Origin: Chryseobacterium indologenes
GTDB taxonomy: Bacteria > Bacteroidota > Bacteroidia > Flavobacteriales > Weeksellaceae
Direction of reading: 5' to 3'
Assembly: GCA_001013295.1 (NCBI GenBank)
Contig: LAZY01000010.1
Coordinates: forward strand, 124,001 to 188,000
Length of the DNA stretch: 64,000 bases
Shown here: piece after piece, positions 45,207 through 53,131 of the stretch
Position numbering within the stretch: the stretch's first letter is position 1
Layout of the letters: every line of letters begins with the position of its first letter
Program-made: the position numbers and the translations under genes
Notes under the pieces: model-generated
Told to the model about the DNA's origin: nothing
Database searches by the model: none
What the model saw: the letters and a program-made list of their open reading frames with translations, nothing else

Positions 45207-45247
45207 GCCACGAATACACTAATAAAAAAGATTCGTGCATTCGTGGC
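45207..45247. repeat. inverted repeat, GCCACGAAT family, copy 3
   Basis: GCCACGAATACACTAAT and ATTCGTGCATTCGTGGC are imperfect inverted arms around a short A-rich loop, as at 21137 and 26130. Confidence 0.7.
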
Positions 45248-45263
45248 CATTACAATAAATAAG

Positions 45264-45295
45264 AAGAGAAGCTCGACAGCTTCTCTTTTGTTTTA
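45264..45295. terminator. terminator after gldG
   Basis: AAGAGAAGCT-cgac-AGCTTCTCTT, a perfect 10-bp stem followed by TTGTTTT. Confidence 0.8.
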
Positions 45296-45402
45296 TGGCT
45301 ATAACAGTTTATAATTCATAGTCCCAAGATCTAGATTTTTCCTTTCATTTCCATTCCAACTATTCAAAATTTCATATTCAAAAGCTTTTCTGAAAGTCCC
45401 AT

Positions 45403-46213
45403 TTAATTGTTTTTCTTATTCAAATTTACCTGATATTTCTCCAGCACATTCCATATCCCATAAAAAGCATCATTCCCTTTTTTATCCGAAAAATTAGTAT
45501 TGAAGATCATAATCCTTCCCAGATTATTTTTAGGATCAAAGAACAGTATCGACATCACGCCGGGATCACCTCCCGTATGACCAATATAGCCCCGGTTGAT
45601 GGTTTGAAAAGCTATCTTTATTCCATTTTCCGGTTGGCGTCAATACATTTTCTAAAAATGCGGCCATGGAAATACTAGAATCTGAGGAATTGAATACCTG
45701 TTCATCATCAAAAGCAAGCTTTAGACCTTTTAAATCTTGATTGGATTTCAGAAAGTAATTTTTGGATAAATAGAATTCATTGTCCAGAATAGAAGAAGTA
45801 TGGGTGGCCAGATGGCGGATGGTAATTGGTATTTGTGGGAAATTGGGGTTGACTACTTTGAAAGGTAAATATTTCTGTACAGGATCATCCAGATTTAGTT
45901 TTCCAAGTTCCTGAGCTTTCAGAATGGTGATTCCTACAAATGTTTTAGAAACAGAAGCAATATTCTGAATCGTTTTCTCAGTATATGGTTTTTTCTCTCT
46001 GGCATCAGCAAAACCAAATCCTTTTTCATATAAAGTTGATTTTTCATCCACAATAGCAACCGCAAACCCATTGAATAATCCCTGTTGATAGATCTTATCC
46101 AGAGCTACATTCAAAGAATCCTTTGTGTGAAGTTGTACAAAGTGGGAACCCTTTCTTGAATAGCAAGAGGTTAATACGCAGAAAATAATACTCAATATTA
46201 AAATTCCTCTCAT
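45403..46213 (-). pseudogene. serine hydrolase (class C beta-lactamase family), broken by an internal deletion
   Basis: The first 214 codons (to 45566) start with a lipoprotein signal (Cys17 in VLTSC) and hold the catalytic SVSK (Ser87-Lys90) and HLATHTSS. After FSNHQPG the frame ends in YWSYGR. In another frame the minus strand continues INRGYIGHTGGDPGVMSIL and FDPKNNLGRIMIFNTNF to a stop at 45403, which is the C-terminal end of the same family with its HTGG motif. The Tyr-x-Asn region (roughly 100 or more residues in relatives) is missing. One event, a deletion joining CATCAACCGG to the tail, explains both the shift and the loss. Not functional as an enzyme. Confidence 0.8.
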
Positions 46214-46264
46214 ATGTTTTTAATAATAAGACACTTGATGAATCTGTTTTGTTACAGATATATT

Positions 46265-46292
46265 GAAATAAAAAAAGAAACCCGAAGGTTTC
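46265..46292 (-). terminator. terminator of the 46.3-47.3 kb gene
   Basis: GAAACC-cgaa-GGTTTC followed on the minus strand by a run of T, just beyond the stop at 46299. Confidence 0.75.
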
Positions 46293-46298
46293 AGTGTA

Positions 46299-47297
46299 TC
46301 AATAATATTCTATTTCATAAAAATACTCATAAGGATTAATTTTTACGTCAGGGCCGGAGGCTTCATAAATTTTGTTATTGAATTTATCATATTTAAATTT
46401 TGTAGACCCTGAATCTTTACTAACTGGATTTTCATATGAAAAATGGGTAATATAACCATTTTTATCATACTTTTTTGTGTGTACATCCCATGTTTTACCA
46501 ATCATAATATTGACCTCTTTTGTATTTCGATGGTGTTTATCATAACTGAAAAAACTATTATATTCTCTGGATTTTCTGCTGATTAGATTGTTGTTTTCAG
46601 AATAAACAAATTCATGTCCGGTATTCTGAAGTAATGTTCCATCCATATAATTTTCCAATTTCACCTTATTTCCATCATAAATATATTTTTTGATTAACAA
46701 TGGCTTTCTGTCAGGTTGAACAGCATTGACTAAAATGGAATGCTTATCCGGATCATAAATAACCTCCCAATGGCCATACTTGAGTTTGCCCTGCTCCATA
46801 TAGGATTCCATATATCCTGTAATCTGGTTTTTATTATTATAGGAATATTTTTTTATCTTCAGAGTATCACTATCTCTTACGGTTTCCTTTCTGATAAGCC
46901 GGTTCTGAGAATCATAATGAAGATAGGTATACATTGTAACCATAGAATTTATTTTCACTAAAAAGCCTTCCTGATTAAAGAAATGAGTCTCAATAATTTG
47001 TTTTTGATCTTCCTTTGGGTACTTTTTGAATTTTGTGATTTTTTTTATTTTTCCGTTTAAGGTATGATTTTCATATTGATTCTTAAGAGTTGTTTTTGCT
47101 TCAGGTATAAAATCGTCAACCATACGATCAAAGTCAATGGTTGGATTCGAAAATTTATGCTGAGGAAGATAGATTTCTTTAAAATTTGACGGGTCGTAGA
47201 CATTTATCCTTGCATAAGCGCTGTCTGTCTGGGCGTACCCCTGAATATGACATATTAGAGCAGATAGTAATGAGAAGGCTGTTTTGATAATTTTCAC
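46299..47297 (-). CDS. secreted YD-repeat-like protein, unknown role
   Basis: The 332-residue protein has a signal peptide (cut near IQGYAQT) and several tyrosine-rich repeats in its middle, such as YLHYDSQNRLIRKETVRD, YSYNNKNQITGYMESYM and FKYDKFNNKIYEA, reminiscent of short RHS/YD repeats. No toxin or protease domain is attached. It is similar in style to the repeat protein at 7.5-9.0 kb. Single gene with its own terminator. Function unknown. Confidence 0.65.
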   Translation of the reverse strand: MKIIKTAFSLLSALICHIQGYAQTDSAYARINVYDPSNFKEIYLPQHKFSNPTIDFDRMVDDFIPEAKTTLKNQYENHTLNGKIKKITKFKKYPKEDQKQIIETHFFNQEGFLVKINSMVTMYTYLHYDSQNRLIRKETVRDSDTLKIKKYSYNNKNQITGYMESYMEQGKLKYGHWEVIYDPDKHSILVNAVQPDRKPLLIKKYIYDGNKVKLENYMDGTLLQNTGHEFVYSENNNLISRKSREYNSFFSYDKHHRNTKEVNIMIGKTWDVHTKKYDKNGYITHFSYENPVSKDSGSTKFKYDKFNNKIYEASGPDVKINPYEYFYEIEYY

Positions 47298-47435
47298 AAT
47301 TATTATAGTCTTAAAAGATGAAGATATTTTTCAAATATATAAAAAATCCAAGGGGCTGAAACCAAAAAAGAGAAGCAAGAGCCTCTCTATATATTAAATA
47401 TTTTAATCTGTTTATCTTGTGGTTTTATATCAATA

Positions 47436-48257
47436 TCATTTTATTTCCAATACAGGAATAATATGTTCCCATTTCAGTTCTTTCGCATAATCCAATGCTG
47501 TTTTTCCAGTTCCTGACTGAATATTTTTATCAGCTCCGGCATCCAAGGCAGCCTGTACAATGGTTAGATTTCCGGCAATGGTTTCCCGATGGAGAAGGGT
47601 GAGTCCGTTTTCATCCGTTTGATGTACTTCGTCAGGATATTGCTGTAAAAATTTAATGAATTCTTCCTTCATATTTTTACTCATGGGGTGCTCGATCAGG
47701 TTCTCCGGGTTTTCTTTTTGGTTATTGGCTACCAGAATATCGTTGTAGTCTCCAAAGTCCAGTTGCCAGGCATCATCATGTTCTCTTCTTTCCGGTTCAG
47801 ACATGTCAGCACGCATCTTTTGAATGGTGAATCCTCCATAAGTTTTAGGAAGAGTAGGAGAGGAAGAAGAAAATAATTTAGAAAGTCCCTTGGATTGTTT
47901 TACAGCTGGGGTAATGGCAAAAAGCCAGTCGCTGATATGATTCAAAGGAATTTCAACATAATCGCCCACCTGTATGTTTTGAAGGCTGTGTGGTTCATTG
48001 ATCAGATAACCTTTGACATTTTCACCGTCAAAAGCCACTTCATTGATCCACATATGTTCTACCAGTTCTTCCCCAGTTTCTTCATCCTGTTCCTGAAAAA
48101 TAGTTTTTACGCAGGCGAGATCAAGGCCGGGAATTATTCTTCGGTATTCCCAGGACTGTTCGCGCCAGAAATATTTAAAAGTTTCCTGTGCTCTTTGATA
48201 AGCTTTATGCATTTCCGGATCATTTCCGTCGGCAAAAAAAATCGAATTGTTTTCCAT
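47436..48257 (-). CDS. DUF2314 protein with C-terminal ankyrin repeats
   Basis: The 273-residue protein has no signal peptide. Residues about 15-150 match DUF2314: AYQRAQETFKYFWREQSWEY, then LACVKTIFQ, EHMWINEVAFDGENVKGYLI and VGDYVEIPLNHISDWLFA. The tail has two ankyrin-type units: ENGLTLLHRETIAGNLTIVQ and GKTALDYAKELKWEHIIPVL. DUF2314 proteins are often found near polymorphic toxins or as orphan immunity-like genes, but no toxin is seen here. It follows a 212-residue gene on the same strand, 48 bp apart. Confidence 0.78.
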   Translation of the reverse strand: MENNSIFFADGNDPEMHKAYQRAQETFKYFWREQSWEYRRIIPGLDLACVKTIFQEQDEETGEELVEHMWINEVAFDGENVKGYLINEPHSLQNIQVGDYVEIPLNHISDWLFAITPAVKQSKGLSKLFSSSSPTLPKTYGGFTIQKMRADMSEPERREHDDAWQLDFGDYNDILVANNQKENPENLIEHPMSKNMKEEFIKFLQQYPDEVHQTDENGLTLLHRETIAGNLTIVQAALDAGADKNIQSGTGKTALDYAKELKWEHIIPVLEIK

Positions 48258-48305
48258 ATACTGTGTTGTGATTAGGTGGCTATAAATAGATATGAAGGGA
48301 TAATT

Positions 48306-48944
48306 CTACTTTTGATAGGCTTCCTTGGGGAGTAGTGCTGCAGTTCTGTAATAGCTGATGTCTGCCGGGCACTGCTCCTGAAGATCCTGGAAAGTATCAT
48401 AGTCATAGTGAGCCCAGTTTTCTTCATGATCAGGGTCCGAAGTTTTGTCAACAGCAAGTTCCAGCTTTCCGTCTTCCTGATAACTGCATTCTATGGCGGC
48501 ATACTTTTCACCGTTTTCATCAGTAGTATACCAGCATTTTACCGTTTTTTCAAGCTGTGGCTCTTTTGTTTCATTGTCAATAACCTGAGAACAGATGAAA
48601 TTTTCAGGGTCATCCGTTTTAAATACGGTTTTGGAGATCAGAGGCAGTTCATCCACAGAAAGAGAGTATAATTTGTTGGTGGAAATGATGAACCCGTCTG
48701 TCGTCTCTCTTTTTTCAATATCAAAAAAGTCTGACTTTTCTTTCAGGTATTCCAATATCTGCCCTTCATCTTCATCATCACTTAGGAAATAATTGATGTT
48801 GTATATACTGTCTTCACTGATGAATTCAATTTCTTTCAGGAAATCTGAGCCTTCTTCATAATAATACAGATGATATTCACTTAGCTTCACAGCATTGCTT
48901 TTGGAGACAACTTCCCCAAAAATGTTTTTGTACACTTTTCTCAT
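48306..48944 (-). CDS. cytoplasmic acidic protein of unknown function
   Basis: The 212-residue protein has no signal peptide or membrane segment and is strongly acidic (for example FLSDDEDEGQILEYLKE). Beta-rich stretches such as LSEYHLYYYEEGSDFLKEIE and KCWYTTDENGEKYAAIEC are visible. I do not recognise the family. It heads a likely two-gene unit with the DUF2314-ankyrin gene. Its acidic character and neighbours would suit an immunity or adaptor protein, but that is a guess. Confidence 0.6.
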   Translation of the reverse strand: MRKVYKNIFGEVVSKSNAVKLSEYHLYYYEEGSDFLKEIEFISEDSIYNINYFLSDDEDEGQILEYLKEKSDFFDIEKRETTDGFIISTNKLYSLSVDELPLISKTVFKTDDPENFICSQVIDNETKEPQLEKTVKCWYTTDENGEKYAAIECSYQEDGKLELAVDKTSDPDHEENWAHYDYDTFQDLQEQCPADISYYRTAALLPKEAYQK

Positions 48945-49054
48945 TGTTAATCATGTTAGTTAGTTTCTCATCTATTAGTTAAGTGGTGAAGCAAAGATAA
49001 GTTTCTTTTTTTTCTTAACCTTAAGTGTATTATAGTATTATTTTCGTAAGTAAA

Positions 49055-49483
49055 TCAAATATCTTTTATAAAATCCTCATATTCGTAGTAGAACCTTTCA
49101 AATCCATCCATTTTGTCAACAAAAAACTCAAAAATTTCCTGCCATGTATTTTTATTGTAGACAGATACGCCATTTTTTTCAACCCAGATTCTGCTGATTA
49201 CCTTTCCGTTTTCCAGAGCAAAATGCTCTTCTTTGTGGAAGTCTCCGATGAAATCTTTTAAAATATCTTCCAGTGACCAGATCTTCTCATAATAAGCATT
49301 GCGGAAGATTTCATCCCTCATTTCTATATCTAATGACACTTCTGCCTTCTTGGGATCTGCAGAAAATTTGAATGCCATATCCTTGACTTTAGTATTGTAA
49401 AGAATCCACTTTCTCGGAAAGGATTTTCCAAAAGCGATCCAAAAGTCTTTTTTGAGCTGTTGTGCCTCTTGTTTACTGAACAT
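49055..49483 (-). CDS. DUF4268 domain protein
   Basis: With the start at 49483 (MFSKQEAQQLKKDFWIAFGK) the protein is 142 residues; an upstream ATG at 49510 adds nine residues unlike the family. It matches DUF4268: WILYNTKVKDMAFKFSADPK, then VSLDIEMRDEIFRNAYYEKI and VWEKN-like RIWVEKNGVSVYNKNTWQEIF. The domain occurs alone or fused to nuclease-like modules. Role unknown; cytoplasmic. Confidence 0.78.
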   Translation of the reverse strand: MFSKQEAQQLKKDFWIAFGKSFPRKWILYNTKVKDMAFKFSADPKKAEVSLDIEMRDEIFRNAYYEKIWSLEDILKDFIGDFHKEEHFALENGKVISRIWVEKNGVSVYNKNTWQEIFEFFVDKMDGFERFYYEYEDFIKDI

Positions 49484-49693
49484 AGAGCAAACATAATGAT
49501 TTAATGGCAAAAAGGCAAAAAGATAAAGTCATTGAATGGGACAATATACAGAGAAGACTTATTTTTAAACTAAAATAAAAGCGTTCTTTACAATCTTCAT
49601 TCTTTTACCCTTCTGCATTTTCGCTATTTCGCTATTTTGCCCTTTTCCTATTTCCCATTTTCCATATTAAACAATTTTCTTATTTTTGCTGTA

Positions 49694-50101
49694 ATGCTTT
49701 CAAAAAAATCTCAATATGCGTTTAAGGCACTTTCATATCTTGTAGAAAAAAGAGATGAAGGCCCGATTCTTATTTCCGAAATTGCGGAACATAAAAAAAT
49801 TCCTTTAAAGTTTTTGGAAAATATTCTGCTTGAACTGAAAAAAGCGGAGATCCTCGACAGTAAAAAAGGTAAAGGAGGAGGCTATTTTTTAAAAGAAAAG
49901 CCTGAAAATGTAAAATTAGCCAAGATCATCCGTCTGGTAAATGGCCCTATCGCTATGCTTCCCTGTGTAAGTCTGAATTTCTATGAAAAATGTGAAGACT
50001 GCAATGAAGATCACTGTGGGCTGCATGACGTACTGATTGAAGTTCGGGATGCCTCCTTGAATATTTTAGAGAAAAAAACTTTAATGGATCTGGTCGACTG
50101 A
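49694..50101 (+). CDS. Rrf2-family transcriptional regulator
   Basis: From the ATG at 49694 (MLSKKSQYAFKALSYLVEKR) the protein is 135 residues. The winged HTH is followed by KGKGGGYFLKEKPENVKLAK and the Cys-bearing loop PCVSLNFYEKCEDC with another in DHCGLHD. The cysteines resemble the cluster region of IscR-type proteins, so an Fe-S cluster is possible. The frame is open upstream to 49637, but the start used is canonical. TATTTTTG ends 5 nt before the ATG, suggesting a nearly leaderless mRNA. It precedes a TauE/SafE gene. Confidence 0.88.
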   Translation: MLSKKSQYAFKALSYLVEKRDEGPILISEIAEHKKIPLKFLENILLELKKAEILDSKKGKGGGYFLKEKPENVKLAKIIRLVNGPIAMLPCVSLNFYEKCEDCNEDHCGLHDVLIEVRDASLNILEKKTLMDLVD

Positions 50102-50128
50102 CCCGGTCTTTTTTTTTGAATTAGTAGT

Positions 50129-50167
50129 CTATCTTTTTGGTAGGATAATATTTTTATCAGATATTTG
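50129..50167 (+). promoter_or_regulatory. TauE/SafE promoter with overlapping palindrome
   Basis: CTATC-ttttt-GGTAG (50129-50143) is a near-perfect palindrome. The -33 TTG (50137-50139) lies inside it, and after 20 nt comes GATATTTG (50160-50167), one change from TAnnTTTG. A dimer bound at the palindrome would block the promoter, as expected for Rrf2 repression. Confidence 0.55.
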
Positions 50168-50213
50168 CAAAGCTTCAATGGAAGCACATATACACTGAAA
50201 CGAAATATTATTT

Positions 50214-51101
50214 ATGGTCATTTCAAGAAAAATCCAGGTAAGACTCAATGTACTTTTTGTAACCCTTGCATTCTTAGGTATTGCAGTGTTCTCTATGTAT
50301 GAATTGGGTTATCTGGACCAGCTTTTCGATATTTTAGCAAAAGACAATTATATTTTTTACTGGATGCTGTTGGTAGGCGTTTTTGCCGAAATCGTGGCAG
50401 GATCTATGGGAATGGGATACGGGGTGATCTGTACAACAACGCTTTTGTTACTTAATATCCCTCCTCATATTGTAAGTGCAAGTATCCATTCGGCAGAAAG
50501 CTTTACAACAGCGGCGGGAAGTCTTAGCCATATCAAACTTAAGAATGTAAGTAAAAGTCTGGTGAAAAAGCTGGCAGTTCCGGCAGTTATTGGAGCGATC
50601 ATTGGAGCGGTTTCTCTGACTTATCTGGGAGAATATTATGCCAAGATCACCAAAACCATTATCGCATTTTATACCTTATATCTTGGGATACAGATCTTTT
50701 CGAATGCTTTTAAAGAAAAACAAAGTAAAGCCCTGAAAAGGAAGACCAATCTTACCAGACTCGGAGTGATCGGAGGCTTTATAGATTCGTTTGCCGGTGG
50801 AGGATGGGGCCCTTTGGTTACCGGAACTCTGATCAAAAATGCATTTACACCAAGATTTGCGGTAGGAAGTTCAACGGTAGCCAAGTTTATCCTGACTATC
50901 ACCGCAGCAGTCACTTTTTTCTTTACCCTGGGGATTCAGCACTGGAACATTATTTTGGGCCTTTTAATCGGAGGAATCATTACGGCACCTTTTTCTGCCA
51001 TGCTTACGGCAAGGCTGCCTGTGAAGAAAATGTTTCTGATCATTGGTATGCTGGTGATCATCATGAGTTCTATAACTATTTATAAATCAGTTTTTAATTA
51101 A
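50214..51101 (+). CDS. TauE/SafE-family sulfite exporter, second copy
   Basis: The 295-residue protein has about eight membrane segments; the two family motifs are AEIVAGSMGMGYGVICTTTL near 58 and GGFIDSFAGGGWGPLVTGTL near 188. It differs clearly from the 263-residue copy at 17.6 kb and is of the longer type with a polar N-terminus. It follows the Rrf2 gene by 112 bp and has its own promoter. In Bacteroidota such a pair often lies near sulfate assimilation genes; none is visible here. Confidence 0.87.
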   Translation: MVISRKIQVRLNVLFVTLAFLGIAVFSMYELGYLDQLFDILAKDNYIFYWMLLVGVFAEIVAGSMGMGYGVICTTTLLLLNIPPHIVSASIHSAESFTTAAGSLSHIKLKNVSKSLVKKLAVPAVIGAIIGAVSLTYLGEYYAKITKTIIAFYTLYLGIQIFSNAFKEKQSKALKRKTNLTRLGVIGGFIDSFAGGGWGPLVTGTLIKNAFTPRFAVGSSTVAKFILTITAAVTFFFTLGIQHWNIILGLLIGGIITAPFSAMLTARLPVKKMFLIIGMLVIIMSSITIYKSVFN

Positions 51102-51189
51102 AAAATAAGCCTGATCTCTGAAAATAAAGGCATCAAAAATATATTTGGTTTTGAAAATATTTTACTTTTACATCACTAAATATTAGAAC

Positions 51190-51480
51190 ATGAATTTACA
51201 TATCATTGCACTTTTTAAGTTTAATGAAAATTACCTGATGGAAGCAGTGGAGCTGTTTCAGAAGCTTGTGAAAGAAACAAGAAAGGAAGAGGGCTGCCTG
51301 CAATACGACCTTATTGAGGATAAGGATAATAAAGGAACCTTTTTCCTGATTGAGCTTTGGGAAAGTGTTGATCATCACAACAGACACAATGGACAGGATC
51401 ACCTGCTGGACTTCCGTAAAGATGCTTCTAAAATGATGGAGAGCTCAACGGAAGTTTATAAAGGATTTAAGATATATTAA
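51190..51480 (+). CDS. antibiotic biosynthesis monooxygenase-like (ABM) protein
   Basis: The 96-residue protein has the ABM ferredoxin-like fold: LHIIALFKFNENYLMEAVEL, then TRKEEGCLQYDLIEDKDNKG, FFLIELWESVDHHNRHN and the closing FKIY. Family members include the quinol monooxygenase YgiN and heme-degrading IsdG-type enzymes. The closeness of the heme region (0.2 kb) makes an IsdG-like role worth testing, but the sequence as read is closer to YgiN. The mRNA ends at the bidirectional hairpin 51601-51635. Confidence 0.82.
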   Translation: MNLHIIALFKFNENYLMEAVELFQKLVKETRKEEGCLQYDLIEDKDNKGTFFLIELWESVDHHNRHNGQDHLLDFRKDASKMMESSTEVYKGFKIY

Positions 51481-51600
51481 TTAATCTGAGTTCTGCCTAC
51501 TTCACATCTGGTTTTCATTAAGTTCAGAGAAATCTGAAGCCGGAAGATAGTGAGGTTTTATGACAGAGCTACTTGCATTTTATTAATTCTTCTAAAGATC

Positions 51601-51635
51601 AAAGGCGGTTTCAACATTCTGGAACCGCCTTTTAT
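51601..51635. terminator. bidirectional terminator
   Basis: AAAGGCGGTT-gap-AACCGCCTTTT between the convergent ABM and HmuY-like genes. Confidence 0.8.
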
Positions 51636-51670
51636 TAGAAAAAATAGAAAGTATTAAATGAAATGGTTAT

Positions 51671-52957
51671 TTATTTTACAATAAGTTTTCTCGTTTCCGA
51701 TTGACCACCGTAAGTGATTTTTACTAAATAATTTCCTGATGTTAGGTGAGAAAGGTTCAGATCCTGTTTGTAGAACCCTGCCTGATTGGTAAGCTCAGCA
51801 GCATACACCTGCTTTCCGGTAAGGTCATATACTTCTACATTCCCTTTGTTGCCCGTTTTTTCTTTAACATCGAATAAGACCGTAACCTTTTTATCAGCTG
51901 TGGTAGGGTTAGGATAAATTCCGAAACTGGCTTTTTTGCCCACTTCAGTGATTCCTAAGGTTTCAGTGATCTTTTTGTATTTGAAATACATATTTCCTGT
52001 TGATGATCCTTCATTAGAAATAAAATACATTCTGTAGTAGTCAGATCCCTGTTTGATATAATATACGGCATCAGAATACACTCCGGATGTAGGTTTCCAT
52101 GAGTGACCAATTGTTGTGATATTGCTTGAGAATGACGTGTTTGCCGGGATATTGGTTGCCGCCGTCTCCTGTGTTTCAGGACGTACTTTTGCAACAGAAA
52201 TATTCGGATTCTGAATGACTCCGGCCATTCTGTATTTCATGGTTTGCGGATTTCCCTGTTGGTCTACATAAGGGTAATCTGTATAATATCTTGTAAACAT
52301 CATATCCCAGTCACTTCTGGAAGGTTCCATAGCAGGAACTTTAGCTCCGGTTGTAAATGAGAAATAGTTGAAAAATGCATCATCTGTTCCGTTAGCTATA
52401 GTTCTTGTTTCCGTTGGTCCCCAGGCAGTTCCGTTCCATTTTGCATATTTGAAGGTATACCCTCCAAAATAGTCATCAATCATGAATTTAACAGAAGCTC
52501 CTGATGCGTATTGCATGATGAAAATTACTTTCCCTACTACGTGATGGTTGATATATTCTCCCCATCCATAAGTAGCAGAACCTTGTTCAAAAGCACCTTC
52601 CTGGATATACTTGGTATTGTCAAGATTAAAAATCGGTGAACCATAAGAAGCTACACTGTTTGTTGTGATCGTATCCCAATCAGAAGGAGTAGCGGATGCT
52701 TCATATACTTTTATATCATAAGCGTCATTCACTCTGGTTCCAAAACTGGTAGCAGACAGTCTGTAGAAAGCGACATCCCACGAGTTGGCAGGCTGTGTTA
52801 CGATCGTATTGCTGCTAAAGTCAAAAAAGACACGGTTCTGGTAACTGCTTCCCATGGACATGTTAACGGTCGTATATCCGTTAGCATCTGTTTGCGCCAG
52901 CACTGTTTGTTGAACTGAAAGTGCAAACAAAGAAGTCAAAAGTAATTTTGTTTTCAT
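51671..52957 (-). CDS. HmuY-like heme-binding protein with T9SS sorting tail
   Basis: The 428-residue protein has a signal peptide (cut near TVLAQT). Like the lipoprotein at 56.2 kb it has two Trp-Asp-x-x-Phe strands (NSWDVAFYRLSA near 60 and SDWDMMFTRYY near 216) and ends its body with YYIKQGSDYYRMYF, the HmuY layout. The last 85 residues (FGIYPNPTTADKKVTVLFD to ETRKLIVK) are a T9SS type A sorting domain. So it may be an extracellular hemophore. Its promoter carries Fur-like boxes (52978-53029), with TACTTTTG as -7 box on the minus strand. Confidence 0.8.
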   Translation of the reverse strand: MKTKLLLTSLFALSVQQTVLAQTDANGYTTVNMSMGSSYQNRVFFDFSSNTIVTQPANSWDVAFYRLSATSFGTRVNDAYDIKVYEASATPSDWDTITTNSVASYGSPIFNLDNTKYIQEGAFEQGSATYGWGEYINHHVVGKVIFIMQYASGASVKFMIDDYFGGYTFKYAKWNGTAWGPTETRTIANGTDDAFFNYFSFTTGAKVPAMEPSRSDWDMMFTRYYTDYPYVDQQGNPQTMKYRMAGVIQNPNISVAKVRPETQETAATNIPANTSFSSNITTIGHSWKPTSGVYSDAVYYIKQGSDYYRMYFISNEGSSTGNMYFKYKKITETLGITEVGKKASFGIYPNPTTADKKVTVLFDVKEKTGNKGNVEVYDLTGKQVYAAELTNQAGFYKQDLNLSHLTSGNYLVKITYGGQSETRKLIVK

Positions 52958-52977
52958 AACTTATTTTTTTTATCCTT

Positions 52978-53029
52978 ATTTAGAATTATTCCACAAAAGT
53001 ATATATATTATTTTTAATCATTCTAAATA
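52978..53029 (-). promoter_or_regulatory. Fur-like boxes and promoter of the T9SS HmuY-like gene
   Basis: ATTTAGAATTATTCCAC (52978-52994) and TTTTTAATCATTCTAAATA (53011-53029) are each imperfect copies of a palindrome near ATTTAGAAT-n-ATTCTAAAT. CAAAAGTA at 52994-53001 is TACTTTTG on the minus strand, a -7 box between them. The layout repeats that at 53927-53977. Confidence 0.65.
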
Positions 53030-53074
53030 AAAACATTATTTTTATCGTGTTTTTATTCTGGGTATAGCATAAAC

Positions 53075-53104
53075 AAAGCCGACAGAAAAGATTCTGCCGG
53101 CTTT
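53075..53104 (-). terminator. terminator of the adhesin-like gene
   Basis: AAAGCCG-a-CAGAA-aaga-TTCTG-c-CGGCTTT, 27 bp past the minus-strand stop at 53132. Confidence 0.8.
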
Positions 53105-53131
53105 AAAAGGTTAATAATAGTCTGAGAAACC

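Noticed and set aside
51190..51480. Calling the ABM protein an IsdG heme oxygenase because of the nearby heme genes
   Set aside because: The Asn/Trp/His set of IsdG cannot be recognised with confidence; it is convergent to the heme genes and separated by a terminator.
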